Assembly (NCBI GenBank): GCA_002436025.1
Contig: DIXM01000008.1
Span: 23,562-87,561 of the forward strand
Source of the DNA: a candidate division Hyd24-12 bacterium UBA6080
GTDB lineage: Bacteria; Fermentibacterota; Fermentibacteria; Fermentibacterales; JCC-6
Direction: 5' to 3'
DNA: 64,000 nucleotides
Within the stretch, counting starts at the first letter, position 1. Each line of letters starts with the position of its first letter. The notes under the pieces were generated by a model. It worked only from the letters and a program-made list of their open reading frames with translations, was not told where the DNA came from and did not search any database. The position numbers were made by a program, and so were the translations under genes. Of this stretch, positions 25,344 through 33,004 are shown in pieces.

Positions 25344-25853
25344 TCAGGGAAACGAGGTCATCCCCAGGAAACTCTCGGCCAGCCAGAGGTCGTCCTCCCA
25401 CACAAAAACGGCCTGCTGGCCCATCCTGATTCCCGTGGGGTTCTCGAAGGTGAGAAAGACCTCGGCCCGTCTTCCCTGAACAAGGATGGAGTCCACGAAC
25501 ATGGTGAACGGGGTATACCTTCCGAACATTATGGGAAGCTTGATGGTCTCGGTGAGGTATTCAATTGTAGTCCAGTCCCTTATGTCTGCGCTCTCCGCCT
25601 GATAGCCTGCTGTCCGCAGCCTGAGGAGCACGGATTCGTCGTTGCGCCGGATACCTTCGCGGATCGACTGGAAGGTCATATCGACTTGAAGCATGGCCGC
25701 TTCTGAGTAAAGAGCTGCGGCGTCCTCTCCCCTGGCTTCTTTCAGGGCTGCGAAAAATGACTCTACCGTTGCCCGAACAGCCAGCTCTTCTTCCGACTGC
25801 CCGAAAACCGCAGCGCACAGTGAAAGAAGCACGATAAAAAGTACCGCCTTCAA
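25344..25853 (-). CDS. Secreted protein of unknown function (NTF2-like shape)
   Basis: 169 residues from TTG 25853, which has a GAGGGGG site 4-5 bases upstream; it begins Lys-Ala-Val-Leu-Phe-Ile-Val-Leu-Leu and has a signal peptide cut near Val-Phe-Gly-Gln. The mature part (ATVESFFAALKEARGEDAAALY, then beta strands) looks like a DUF4878/NTF2-like fold, a small cone-shaped scaffold. It ends 8 bases from the convergent radical SAM gene. Function unknown. Confidence 0.6.
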   Translation of the reverse strand: MKAVLFIVLLSLCAAVFGQSEEELAVRATVESFFAALKEARGEDAAALYSEAAMLQVDMTFQSIREGIRRNDESVLLRLRTAGYQAESADIRDWTTIEYLTETIKLPIMFGRYTPFTMFVDSILVQGRRAEVFLTFENPTGIRMGQQAVFVWEDDLWLAESFLGMTSFP

Positions 25854-25922
25854 GGGGCACCCCCTCACTGGGTTGCTTCTTGCGTTACTGATAATAGGCG
25901 GTGGGGCGGGGCGAGGCAACCC

Positions 25923-27146
25923 CTATCCGTCCAGGTTTTCCCCCCACACGAAGATGGTGTTGAGGAGAACCTCGAGTGACTTTTCAAGTCCCTGTACCGC
26001 AAGCCACTCCCTGCGCGAGTGGAACAGGCCCCCACCGGTGGGCAGGTTTACGGTGGGCACTCCCATAAAGCTCAGCCGCGACCCGTCAGTGCCGCCCCTG
26101 ATGCTTGTTTCCGTGGGAGTTATGCCTGCCCTCTCCGTTCCAAGCATGGCGTAATCAACCAGTCTTCTGTCGGCCCTCAACGTATCCCTGGGGTTCGAAT
26201 ACTGGTTTCTGATCTCAAGCTCGATGACCGCCCTGTCATGCTTCTCCGACAGAAAACGGTGAAGCGAGTGCATCCTGTGAACCCTTGCTGCAAGCCCCTC
26301 GGTCGTGAAATCCCTGATGATCATCTGTACAGCGGCGGCCTCGGTGTCTCCCGAAACCTCCATGGGGTACTCAAAGCCCTCTTCACCCGAGCTGTTCTCG
26401 GGCATCTCTTCCGGTTTGAGCATGGAGATGAGCTCGGCCGCTATTCTCACCGGGTTCACGAGCCTGCCGCAGGCACTGCCCGGGTGAACCTCGATACCGG
26501 TTATCCTCCAGTCGGCCCTGCACGCGTTGAACGTGGCGCTGTCGACGGAACCGGGCTGCTCGCCGTCAACGGTGTACGCAAAATCGGCGCCGAACCTTGC
26601 GGTGCTGAAGTTATCCATTCCACGGCCGATCTCTTCGTCTGATGTGAACGCCACAACGATCCTGGGCCGTTTCGTACCCGGGTTTCCCAGCATCCGGCGC
26701 ACCGCCTCCATGATTATTGCAGCCCCCGCCTTGTCGTCTGCGCCCAGAAGGGTCTTTCCATCGGATGTGATTATGGCTCCCCCCCTGTAGGGCTCCATCT
26801 GAGGGCACTCACCGGGATCAAGAACCACTCCCTCGGCAATGTGAATGGGCGAGCCGTCCCACTCCCGGTGAACGACAGGCCTGACACCGTGGCCCGAAAC
26901 GGCGGGAGCCGTGTCAACGTGTGCGATGAGCCCGATAGTCACGCCCTCCTCACCACCGGGTACGGATCCGTAAAGAATCCCTCCCTGCTCAAGGTGAACC
27001 CCTTCAACTCCCATCTCCAGAAGCTCATCTCGAAGGAGTTTCAGGAGGTCGGTCTGCCCTGGCGTGGACGGAAACGAAAAACTCGCGGGATCGCTTCTGG
27101 TATCAATCTCAGCGTATCTGATGAAACGGCGCGCCAAACAGTTCAT
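25923..27146 (-). CDS. pepT: Peptidase T (tripeptidase, family M20B)
   Basis: 407 residues from ATG 27146 (GGAGG 6 bases before), giving the family start RRFIRYAEIDTRSD. Two-zinc site residues are in Ala-His-Val-Asp-Thr-Ala-Pro, Leu-Leu-Gly-Ala-Asp-Asp-Lys-Ala-Gly and Thr-Ser-Asp-Glu-Glu-Ile-Gly. It removes the N-terminal residue from tripeptides in the cytoplasm. Together with PepD it suggests growth on peptides. The frame continues upstream of ATG 27146, but that part has no site. Confidence 0.94.
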   Translation of the reverse strand: MNCLARRFIRYAEIDTRSDPASFSFPSTPGQTDLLKLLRDELLEMGVEGVHLEQGGILYGSVPGGEEGVTIGLIAHVDTAPAVSGHGVRPVVHREWDGSPIHIAEGVVLDPGECPQMEPYRGGAIITSDGKTLLGADDKAGAAIIMEAVRRMLGNPGTKRPRIVVAFTSDEEIGRGMDNFSTARFGADFAYTVDGEQPGSVDSATFNACRADWRITGIEVHPGSACGRLVNPVRIAAELISMLKPEEMPENSSGEEGFEYPMEVSGDTEAAAVQMIIRDFTTEGLAARVHRMHSLHRFLSEKHDRAVIELEIRNQYSNPRDTLRADRRLVDYAMLGTERAGITPTETSIRGGTDGSRLSFMGVPTVNLPTGGGLFHSRREWLAVQGLEKSLEVLLNTIFVWGENLDG

Positions 27147-27192
27147 CACAGTCCTCCCATTGATCGCAATGCGTTCGAACCCGTGCAATCAC

Positions 27193-27198
27193 TATAAT
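27193..27198 (+). promoter_or_regulatory. -10 box of the HTH-EIIA/pyrBI operon
   Basis: A perfect TATAAT at 27193-27198, 25 bases before the ATG at 27224, which has GGGAGAG upstream. I see no good -35 element at normal spacing, so the promoter may depend on an activator. Confidence 0.4.
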
Positions 27199-27223
27199 AC
27201 GACCTGCGCAACGGGAGAGAAAA

Positions 27224-27952
27224 ATGAAGACCTTCCTCACACTGACAGACACTGCCAAGTGCCTTGGGATGAGCCTTCAGGAGGCCACGCGGGAGATCGG
27301 CAGGGCCGGCCTTGAAACTGTGCTCTTTCAGGGTCAGAAGTGCTACCTGAGGTCGGACATCCTTGACTGGCTCACCCGTGAGTTCGGAAGCCTGGCCGCC
27401 GACCGCCTCGCCCTGGCCGAGCAGTCAAACGCCGAAACTGCGGGGTTGGACTCCAAGGCTCTGCTCATGACCGAAATGCTTTCGGGCAACATCATTGTAC
27501 CCGACAGGGTCGGCACCAGGAGCAGCATGCTTCGACTGATGGCGTCCGAGGCGTGCGGAACGGGAGCTCTTTACGACGAGGCGGCGCTGCTCGAGCAGAT
27601 AATCCTTCGTGAAAATGCAGCCTCAACGGCTCTAAGGTGCGGCGCAGCTCTGGTGCACCCGCTTGACGTGAGGAAACTATTCGTCGAACACAGCCTGCTC
27701 ATGCTTTTCCGGCCACCCCACCCCCTGCCGTTCGGCGAGGAGACCGGAAGGCTGACCTCTCTTTTCTTCCTTCTTGTCTTCCCTTCAGCGAACGAGCACC
27801 TGCACATGCTGGCCAGGCTGAACAGGATGCTCAGGTTGCAGGGTTTTGTAGACGACCTTCTTTCCGCCGGAGGGCCAGCGGAAATGCTTGACATAGTGAA
27901 GGAACGCGAGCGGGAGCTTCGCGAACCATTGAGGAAGGGGGATTCCCGTTGA
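27224..27952 (+). CDS. HTH-EIIA fusion: PtsN-like phosphotransferase domain with DNA-binding N-terminus
   Basis: 242 residues. Residues 1-55 look like an excisionase/MerR-type winged helix (LTLTDTAKCLGMSLQEATREIGRAGL...LRSDILDWL). Residues about 78-235 match PTS EIIA type 2 (PtsN): SGNIIVPDRVGTRSSMLRLM and the phospho-His loop Gly-Ala-Ala-Leu-Val-His-Pro (His145). No EIIB or EIIC is nearby, so it is likely a regulator that senses PTS phosphorylation. It overlaps pyrB by 4 bases (TTGA), linking it to pyrimidine synthesis. Confidence 0.8.
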   Translation: MKTFLTLTDTAKCLGMSLQEATREIGRAGLETVLFQGQKCYLRSDILDWLTREFGSLAADRLALAEQSNAETAGLDSKALLMTEMLSGNIIVPDRVGTRSSMLRLMASEACGTGALYDEAALLEQIILRENAASTALRCGAALVHPLDVRKLFVEHSLLMLFRPPHPLPFGEETGRLTSLFFLLVFPSANEHLHMLARLNRMLRLQGFVDDLLSAGGPAEMLDIVKERERELREPLRKGDSR

Positions 27953-28872
27953 GTTCCTTTTCAGGCAGAAGCATCATCTCCCTGAGGGACATGTCGGTTT
28001 CGGAGCTTTGGCGCATAGTGGAGGCCTCGGGGGAAGTGAAATCGGGAAAGCATCCCGGTCTTCTTTCGGGTCTCGGAGTGGCCTCTCTCTTCTTCGAGCC
28101 CTCGACCCGCACCAGGCTGAGCTTTGAATCCGCTGTACTGAAGGGGGGGGGAACCGTGTTCGGCTTCGCCGATCCCGGTTCATCATCCCAGAAAAAGGGC
28201 GAATCGTTCGCGGACAGCGTCAGAACAGTCACAGGCTACTGCGATGCCATGATCATAAGGCATCCTGTCGAAGGCGCTGCAAGGATGGCTTCCGAGCTGT
28301 CCTCCGTCCCTGTCATCAACGCCGGTGACGGCTCGAACCAGCACCCGACACAGACTTTCCTCGACCTCTTCACCATCTTCGAAAGTGTGGGAAGGCTTGA
28401 AGGACTCTGCGTGGGTCTCATGGGCGACCTGAAGTACGGCCGCACCGTCCACTCACTTGCCCACGCGATGGCTTTGTTCGGCGCCAGGATGGTCTTCATC
28501 TCCCCCTCTTCCCTGGCCATGCCTCCCCATGTTCTCACCGAACTCGCGGAGTCGGGCATTTCATTCAGGGTCGTCTCCTCACCCGAGGAGGCGCAGGATT
28601 CCGAGATGGATGTCCTCTACGTCACCAGGATACAGAAGGAGCGATTCGGAGACCCCCAGGAGTACGAAAGCGTCGCCCACAGTTACAGGGTCACGCGGGA
28701 AACCGTGGCCGTTCTGGGTGACTCGATCAAGATCATGCACCCCCTGCCCAGGGTGGACGAGATCGCCGAAGAGGTCGATTCGCTTCCCAACGCCATCTAT
28801 TTCCGCCAGGCGCACAACGGGATACCAACCCGTCAGGCGTTGCTCGGGCTGGTCACCGGAGGGATCTCATGA
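27949..28872 (+). CDS. pyrB: Aspartate carbamoyltransferase catalytic chain
   Basis: Condenses carbamoyl phosphate and aspartate in pyrimidine synthesis. 307 residues with the carbamoyl phosphate loop Phe-Phe-Glu-Pro-Ser-Thr-Arg-Thr-Arg (about residues 48-56), the Gln-Lys-Lys-Gly-Glu-Ser loop near 81, Asp-Gly-Ser-Asn-Gln-His-Pro-Thr near 127 and the aspartate-binding HPLPR near 264. The start is TTG 27949 in a TTGA overlap with the regulator gene, with AGGAAGG about 10 bases upstream. It is followed by pyrI in an ATGA overlap. Confidence 0.96.
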   Translation: MSSFSGRSIISLRDMSVSELWRIVEASGEVKSGKHPGLLSGLGVASLFFEPSTRTRLSFESAVLKGGGTVFGFADPGSSSQKKGESFADSVRTVTGYCDAMIIRHPVEGAARMASELSSVPVINAGDGSNQHPTQTFLDLFTIFESVGRLEGLCVGLMGDLKYGRTVHSLAHAMALFGARMVFISPSSLAMPPHVLTELAESGISFRVVSSPEEAQDSEMDVLYVTRIQKERFGDPQEYESVAHSYRVTRETVAVLGDSIKIMHPLPRVDEIAEEVDSLPNAIYFRQAHNGIPTRQALLGLVTGGIS

Positions 28873-29336
28873 GCGACAGGGTTTACAAGGTATACGCCAT
28901 CGAAAACGGAACGGTGATTGACCACATTCCCACCCCCATGGCACTGAAAGTCGTTGAGATACTTGGTATTGGCAGCGGCGGGGTGTTCACCCTGGGCGTT
29001 GGGTTCCAGTCCAAACGGCTTCCGGGAGGGAAGGACATCCTCAAGATCGAGAACAGGGTCCTCTCCCGAAACGAGACCGACATAATCTCCCTCATTGCGC
29101 CCAACGCCACCATCAACATCATCAGGGAGGGAAGGGTCCAGGAAAAGAGGCGCATCTCCCTCCCCGAATCCATCACAGGTGTCATGCTGTGCCCCAACCC
29201 CAACTGCGCAACGAACATGTTGGGCGCCCCGCGGAAGTTCCGCCTCGAGAACCGCAGCCTGGTAACGTACAGGTGCCAGTACTGCGAAAGGGTCACCGGA
29301 GTAATCAGCGAAAACCTGGTCAGCCCCGAGAGATGA
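28869..29336 (+). CDS. pyrI: Aspartate carbamoyltransferase regulatory chain
   Basis: 155 residues. The N-terminal allosteric domain (IENGTVIDHIPTPMALKVVEILG) binds nucleotides; the C-terminal zinc domain has Cys-Pro-Asn-Pro-Asn-Cys and Cys-Gln-Tyr-Cys, the four Zn ligands that contact PyrB. Its presence implies a regulated dodecamer with feedback control by nucleotides. ATGA overlaps on both sides (pyrB before, glycosyltransferase after). Confidence 0.96.
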   Translation: MSDRVYKVYAIENGTVIDHIPTPMALKVVEILGIGSGGVFTLGVGFQSKRLPGGKDILKIENRVLSRNETDIISLIAPNATINIIREGRVQEKRRISLPESITGVMLCPNPNCATNMLGAPRKFRLENRSLVTYRCQYCERVTGVISENLVSPER

Positions 29337-30820
29337 GCATCAGAACTTCCCTGCCCTGGCTTCTTTGCTTCGGGGTGGCTGTATCTCTCGCATTTTTGTG
29401 GTTCGGGTCGGTCCCCCTGTTCGGTGACGAGATAGGCTACGGTTACTCAACCGCCAGCTGGATCGCCCGCAACTCGCTTGCCCTGGTCCCGGCAGGCTCC
29501 GGCAGGGGCGAGATGGGCATGGGCCATCCCGCGCTGCTTCCATGGCTCTGGGCGCTTTTCATGCGGGTTTTCGGCGACACCCTCCCAACGGCCAGGATCC
29601 TGCCCACAATTGCCGCCGGTTTCGGGCTTCTTGGAACATGGCGGCTGGGAAGGGAGCTTTCCGGCTCCGACAGGGTGGGGATTATGGCCGCGCTCGGCCT
29701 TCTGGCGAGCCCCCTGTTCCTCGCCCAGGCTTTCCGGGCCCTTCCCGACACCGCCCACATGGCTGCCGCTGCATGGGCAATCGTTTTCTACATAAGGGGC
29801 CGGCGTCTCCAGGCCTCCCTGCTCATCGCTCTGGCCACGATCTTCCGCCCGCCTGGCATCATCCTTGGCGCGGCTTTCCTCCTGACCGATGTCATAAGGT
29901 ACAGGAGACTGGCTTGGGCTGATCTTTTATGGCTTTCCCCTTTGGTCGTCATCCTGGTAAACGGCCTCATGCACCTCTCCGTGAACGGGTTCTTCATTTT
30001 CCCGAACTATCTGGGGGAGAGCTCACCGGATCTCCCCGTCAACTGGCTCGCCGGACGGGTCCGGTTGTTCGCAGGCCATCTCATCGGCGAAGACTTCCGG
30101 TGGTTCCCCGTTTCGGCAGCTCTGGCCTTCTCATTCTATCGGGCGGGACGAAAGCCGGGCATCGCTTTCATGGCGGCGCTGGCCCTCCCGGCGCTGCTGC
30201 ACCCCCCGACGAGGCTTGCGGTGACCGCGGGGTTCATTCTCCTCTTTGGTCTGTTGCTCCTGGTGAGAAAACGGCCACCTTCAGCCCCGGTGACCGCTCA
30301 GCTGCTTTTCGTCGGGATGATGGTGGCCTTCCACATCCTTGTGGTGCTCGTGGCGCCCGATCCCTGCCTTAACCTTTTCCGCTACATCCTGGTGACCTAC
30401 CCCCCCCTGCTGGTGCTTCTGGCCAACGCTCTTCAGAAGGCTGGAAAGACGGTCTCGGCCTTTATCTGGATCCTTTTCTGCCTGGCCTCTGCATCATGCA
30501 TTCTCACGGTCAGACACCCCTGGCAGCCCGACGCCACCCTGGCCGGTCCTTTGGAAGCTAGGGCCGTGAGGGCGGCGGCGGCATCGGTCGAAAACCCCTT
30601 CCACCCGGACGCGAGGATCGGAAGCATTCCGGCCCTCGGATACGTTTCCGAGCCACAGGGGAATGAACGATCCCATGTCATCAACCTTGTTCTCACAACG
30701 GCGGACCGGCACAACAGCCAGGCGCTTCTGCCCGAGGGGTACGTATTCACCGGCAACGAGAGTTACAGGTGGGTACTCGGCGGGCTGTCGGTCACAGCCC
30801 ACGAAGCCCGTCTTAAGTGA
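29333..30820 (+). CDS. GT39/ArnT-like membrane glycosyltransferase
   Basis: 495 residues from ATG 29333 (ATGA overlap with pyrI). About ten to twelve membrane helices. The first periplasmic loop has Gly-Asp-Glu-Ile-Gly-Tyr (about 30), the acidic pair typical of polyprenol-phosphate-sugar-dependent GT-C enzymes, then MGHPALLPWLWALFMRVFGDTLPTAR, the family-like second helix. It would add a sugar to an envelope glycan or protein on the periplasmic side. Donor and acceptor unknown. Confidence 0.8.
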   Translation: MSIRTSLPWLLCFGVAVSLAFLWFGSVPLFGDEIGYGYSTASWIARNSLALVPAGSGRGEMGMGHPALLPWLWALFMRVFGDTLPTARILPTIAAGFGLLGTWRLGRELSGSDRVGIMAALGLLASPLFLAQAFRALPDTAHMAAAAWAIVFYIRGRRLQASLLIALATIFRPPGIILGAAFLLTDVIRYRRLAWADLLWLSPLVVILVNGLMHLSVNGFFIFPNYLGESSPDLPVNWLAGRVRLFAGHLIGEDFRWFPVSAALAFSFYRAGRKPGIAFMAALALPALLHPPTRLAVTAGFILLFGLLLLVRKRPPSAPVTAQLLFVGMMVAFHILVVLVAPDPCLNLFRYILVTYPPLLVLLANALQKAGKTVSAFIWILFCLASASCILTVRHPWQPDATLAGPLEARAVRAAAASVENPFHPDARIGSIPALGYVSEPQGNERSHVINLVLTTADRHNSQALLPEGYVFTGNESYRWVLGGLSVTAHEARLK

Positions 30821-32214
30821 GGTGCACACTTCTTCACCCGCCACGGCCCGGGTCCTCGAACACGGTTCCGCCCATCGGCCTGCTTATCCTGGCGGCGGTT
30901 CTTGAAGAACGCGGGCATGAGGTCACCCTGGTGGATGCAGCCCTCACGGGAGTCACCGGGTCCACGCTGGTGCGGGCTGTTCGGAAGTCCGAGCCCGACG
31001 CCCTCCTGATAACGGCATTTTCCAGCGATGTCTCTGTTCTGCGCCGCGAACTGCCTGAGCTGAGGCTTGCCCTTGGAAAAACCCCCTTCCTGCTGGGAGG
31101 ACCCCACGCCTCCTGCCGTGGAACCGCCGCCTTCGACGACCTGCCCGAGGTGGACACCATCTTTATGGGCGAAGCGGAAGAGACACTTCCCCTTTTCCTG
31201 TCAGGCGGGGCAAACAGGATACCCGGTGTTGTGTGCAGGACAGATAAGTGGCAGACCGAACCCGTCCACCTCGATGACCTTTCAATCCTTCCCACCCCGG
31301 CATGGCATCACGCCCCGCCCGAACGGTACCGGGGGCTTCCCAACGGTGTTGTCCTCAAAAGGCTTCCCTTCGCCCCCATTATCACAACAAGGGGGTGTCC
31401 GTACCTTTGCACCTTCTGCGCCGGGTTCCGCATTACCGGAAGAAGGATAAGGCACAGGCCGCTTTCAAGGGTCTGGGACGAGATAGAGCTTCTCGTTGCG
31501 CGCTTCGGAGTGCGCGAGGTCCACATCGAAGACGACAACTTCACCTTTGATGCGGATTACGCAAAGCAGTTCTGCCGGGAAGCCCTGATCAGGAACCTTC
31601 CGGTGTGTTTCTCAACACCCAACGGCGTAAGGCTGGACACCCTCGACGACGAGCTTCTCGACCTTATGAAACGGGCCGGGTGGTACGTGGTTCACTGCGG
31701 CATCGAGTCCGGGTCTGACCGTGTTCTCAGGTCAGTCCGCAAGGTCCTTTCAACATCGCTCATAGCCGAAAGGATAGCCATGATTAAAAGGCATGGCCTT
31801 CCGGTTGCCGGGTACTTCATCATCGGACTGCCCGGAGAGACAAGGGAGGACATAGAAAGAACGATCTCCTTCGCCGTCTCGTCAGGGCTCGACTGGGCCC
31901 AGTTCGCGAACTTCCTTCCGATACCCGGTTCCGAGGCGGGGAAGAAGTGGTTTGACGCCTGTGAGAAACCTGAACTGGTCTGGAGCGTTTTCCACAACAC
32001 GAGCTGCCCGGCCCCCCCATCCGGTCTTTCCTCCCGCGATGTGCTCAAGCTCCAGAGAAAGGCTTTTCTGCGTTTCTACTTCAGGGGTCGAAAGCTCCTG
32101 GGCATAGCGCGGCAGCTCCTCCGCCCCGGAGTTCTACCCTTCATGGCCAGAAGGTTCTTCGCGTACCTGCACCTGCGCCCTGTCGTGGTTGACCCCTCCT
32201 CTCGCCGGAAGTAG
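30817..32214 (+). CDS. B12-binding-domain radical SAM protein (BchE-like)
   Basis: 465 residues from GTG 30817 in a GTGA overlap. Residues 1-125 form a Rossmann-like cobalamin-type domain (PPIGLLILAAVLEERGHEVTLVD) but without the DxHxxG cobalt-binding motif. The radical SAM core begins at Thr-Arg-Gly-Cys-Pro-Tyr-Leu-Cys-Thr-Phe-Cys (about 190-200). A long C-terminal part carries basic residues. Members of this class methylate or rearrange unactivated carbons. Between two glycosyltransferase genes it may modify a lipid or sugar; inference only. Confidence 0.82.
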   Translation: MRCTLLHPPRPGSSNTVPPIGLLILAAVLEERGHEVTLVDAALTGVTGSTLVRAVRKSEPDALLITAFSSDVSVLRRELPELRLALGKTPFLLGGPHASCRGTAAFDDLPEVDTIFMGEAEETLPLFLSGGANRIPGVVCRTDKWQTEPVHLDDLSILPTPAWHHAPPERYRGLPNGVVLKRLPFAPIITTRGCPYLCTFCAGFRITGRRIRHRPLSRVWDEIELLVARFGVREVHIEDDNFTFDADYAKQFCREALIRNLPVCFSTPNGVRLDTLDDELLDLMKRAGWYVVHCGIESGSDRVLRSVRKVLSTSLIAERIAMIKRHGLPVAGYFIIGLPGETREDIERTISFAVSSGLDWAQFANFLPIPGSEAGKKWFDACEKPELVWSVFHNTSCPAPPSGLSSRDVLKLQRKAFLRFYFRGRKLLGIARQLLRPGVLPFMARRFFAYLHLRPVVVDPSSRRK

Positions 32215-32223
32215 CTTCAACGC

Positions 32224-32922
32224 ATGATCCAAGGAAAATCCATAACATTGGTGATACCTGCCCACAACGAAGAGGAGGGGCTGCCCTGCGTTCTGCGGGC
32301 GGTGCCCGACTGCGTCGACGAGGTCGTGGTGGTTGACAACTGCTCCACGGACAACACCGCCGGGGTGGCCAAAGGGTTCGGCTGCACCGTGGTGTACCAG
32401 CCGGAAAAAGGTTACGGAAGCGCATACATGGCAGGTTTTGCGGCGGTCGGGACCGATCTGGTGACAACGGCCGACGCCGACGGGACCTATCCGGTCAACA
32501 TGATTCCCGAGCTGACCGGGATCCTTCTCAAAGACGGTTTGCACTTCATCAGCGCCCGCAGACGGCCCGATGATCATGCAGGCTCTTTGAACAGCACCCT
32601 TCGATTCGCGGGGAACTTCGTTCTCTCCGCTGCCACGGTGGTGCTCTTCCAGCGGATGATCCTTGACAGCCAGTCCGGCATGTGGTGTTTCAAAAGGGAG
32701 ATCCTCGACGGCATAACCCTCACCAGTCGTGGAATGGCCATGTCCGAGGAGTTCAAGATCAAGGCCTGGACAAGACACGGGCTCCGCTGCCGCGAGGTGA
32801 ACATCCCATTCAGTTACTCCGAGCGTCTGGGCAAGCCCAAACTCAACCTTTGGAGGGACGGCGCCAGGAACCTTCTCTTCCTTTTCGCCCTGAGGTTCGG
32901 CATTCCCATGACAAAGGCCTGA
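32224..32922 (+). CDS. Family 2 glycosyltransferase
   Basis: 232 residues with the GT-A fold: VIPAHNEEEGL at the N-terminus, VVVDNCSTDNT near 35, and the metal site Ala-Asp-Ala-Asp-Gly-Thr-Tyr-Pro near 80-87. The type is that of dolichol-phosphate mannosyltransferase, which makes polyprenyl-phosphate sugars. That would feed the GT39-like enzyme two genes upstream. No C-terminal membrane helix of the GtrB kind is seen. Last gene of the operon. Confidence 0.85.
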   Translation: MIQGKSITLVIPAHNEEEGLPCVLRAVPDCVDEVVVVDNCSTDNTAGVAKGFGCTVVYQPEKGYGSAYMAGFAAVGTDLVTTADADGTYPVNMIPELTGILLKDGLHFISARRRPDDHAGSLNSTLRFAGNFVLSAATVVLFQRMILDSQSGMWCFKREILDGITLTSRGMAMSEEFKIKAWTRHGLRCREVNIPFSYSERLGKPKLNLWRDGARNLLFLFALRFGIPMTKA

Positions 32923-32958
32923 TGGGGGAAACGACCCCGGCGCCCTGACAGATAAGTG

Positions 32959-32984
32959 AAGGGGCGGGCAAATGCCCGCCCCTT
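32959..32984. terminator. GC-rich hairpin terminator between convergent operons
   Basis: A perfect 11-bp stem AAGGGGCGGGC/GCCCGCCCCTT with a 4-base loop AAAT, sitting 36 bases past the GT2 stop and 20 bases before the end of the convergent FG-GAP gene. There is no clear T run on either side. A near-identical stem occurs at 48301-48326. Confidence 0.7.
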
Positions 32985-33004
32985 CTGCGTTCCTATGATT
33001 CAGG

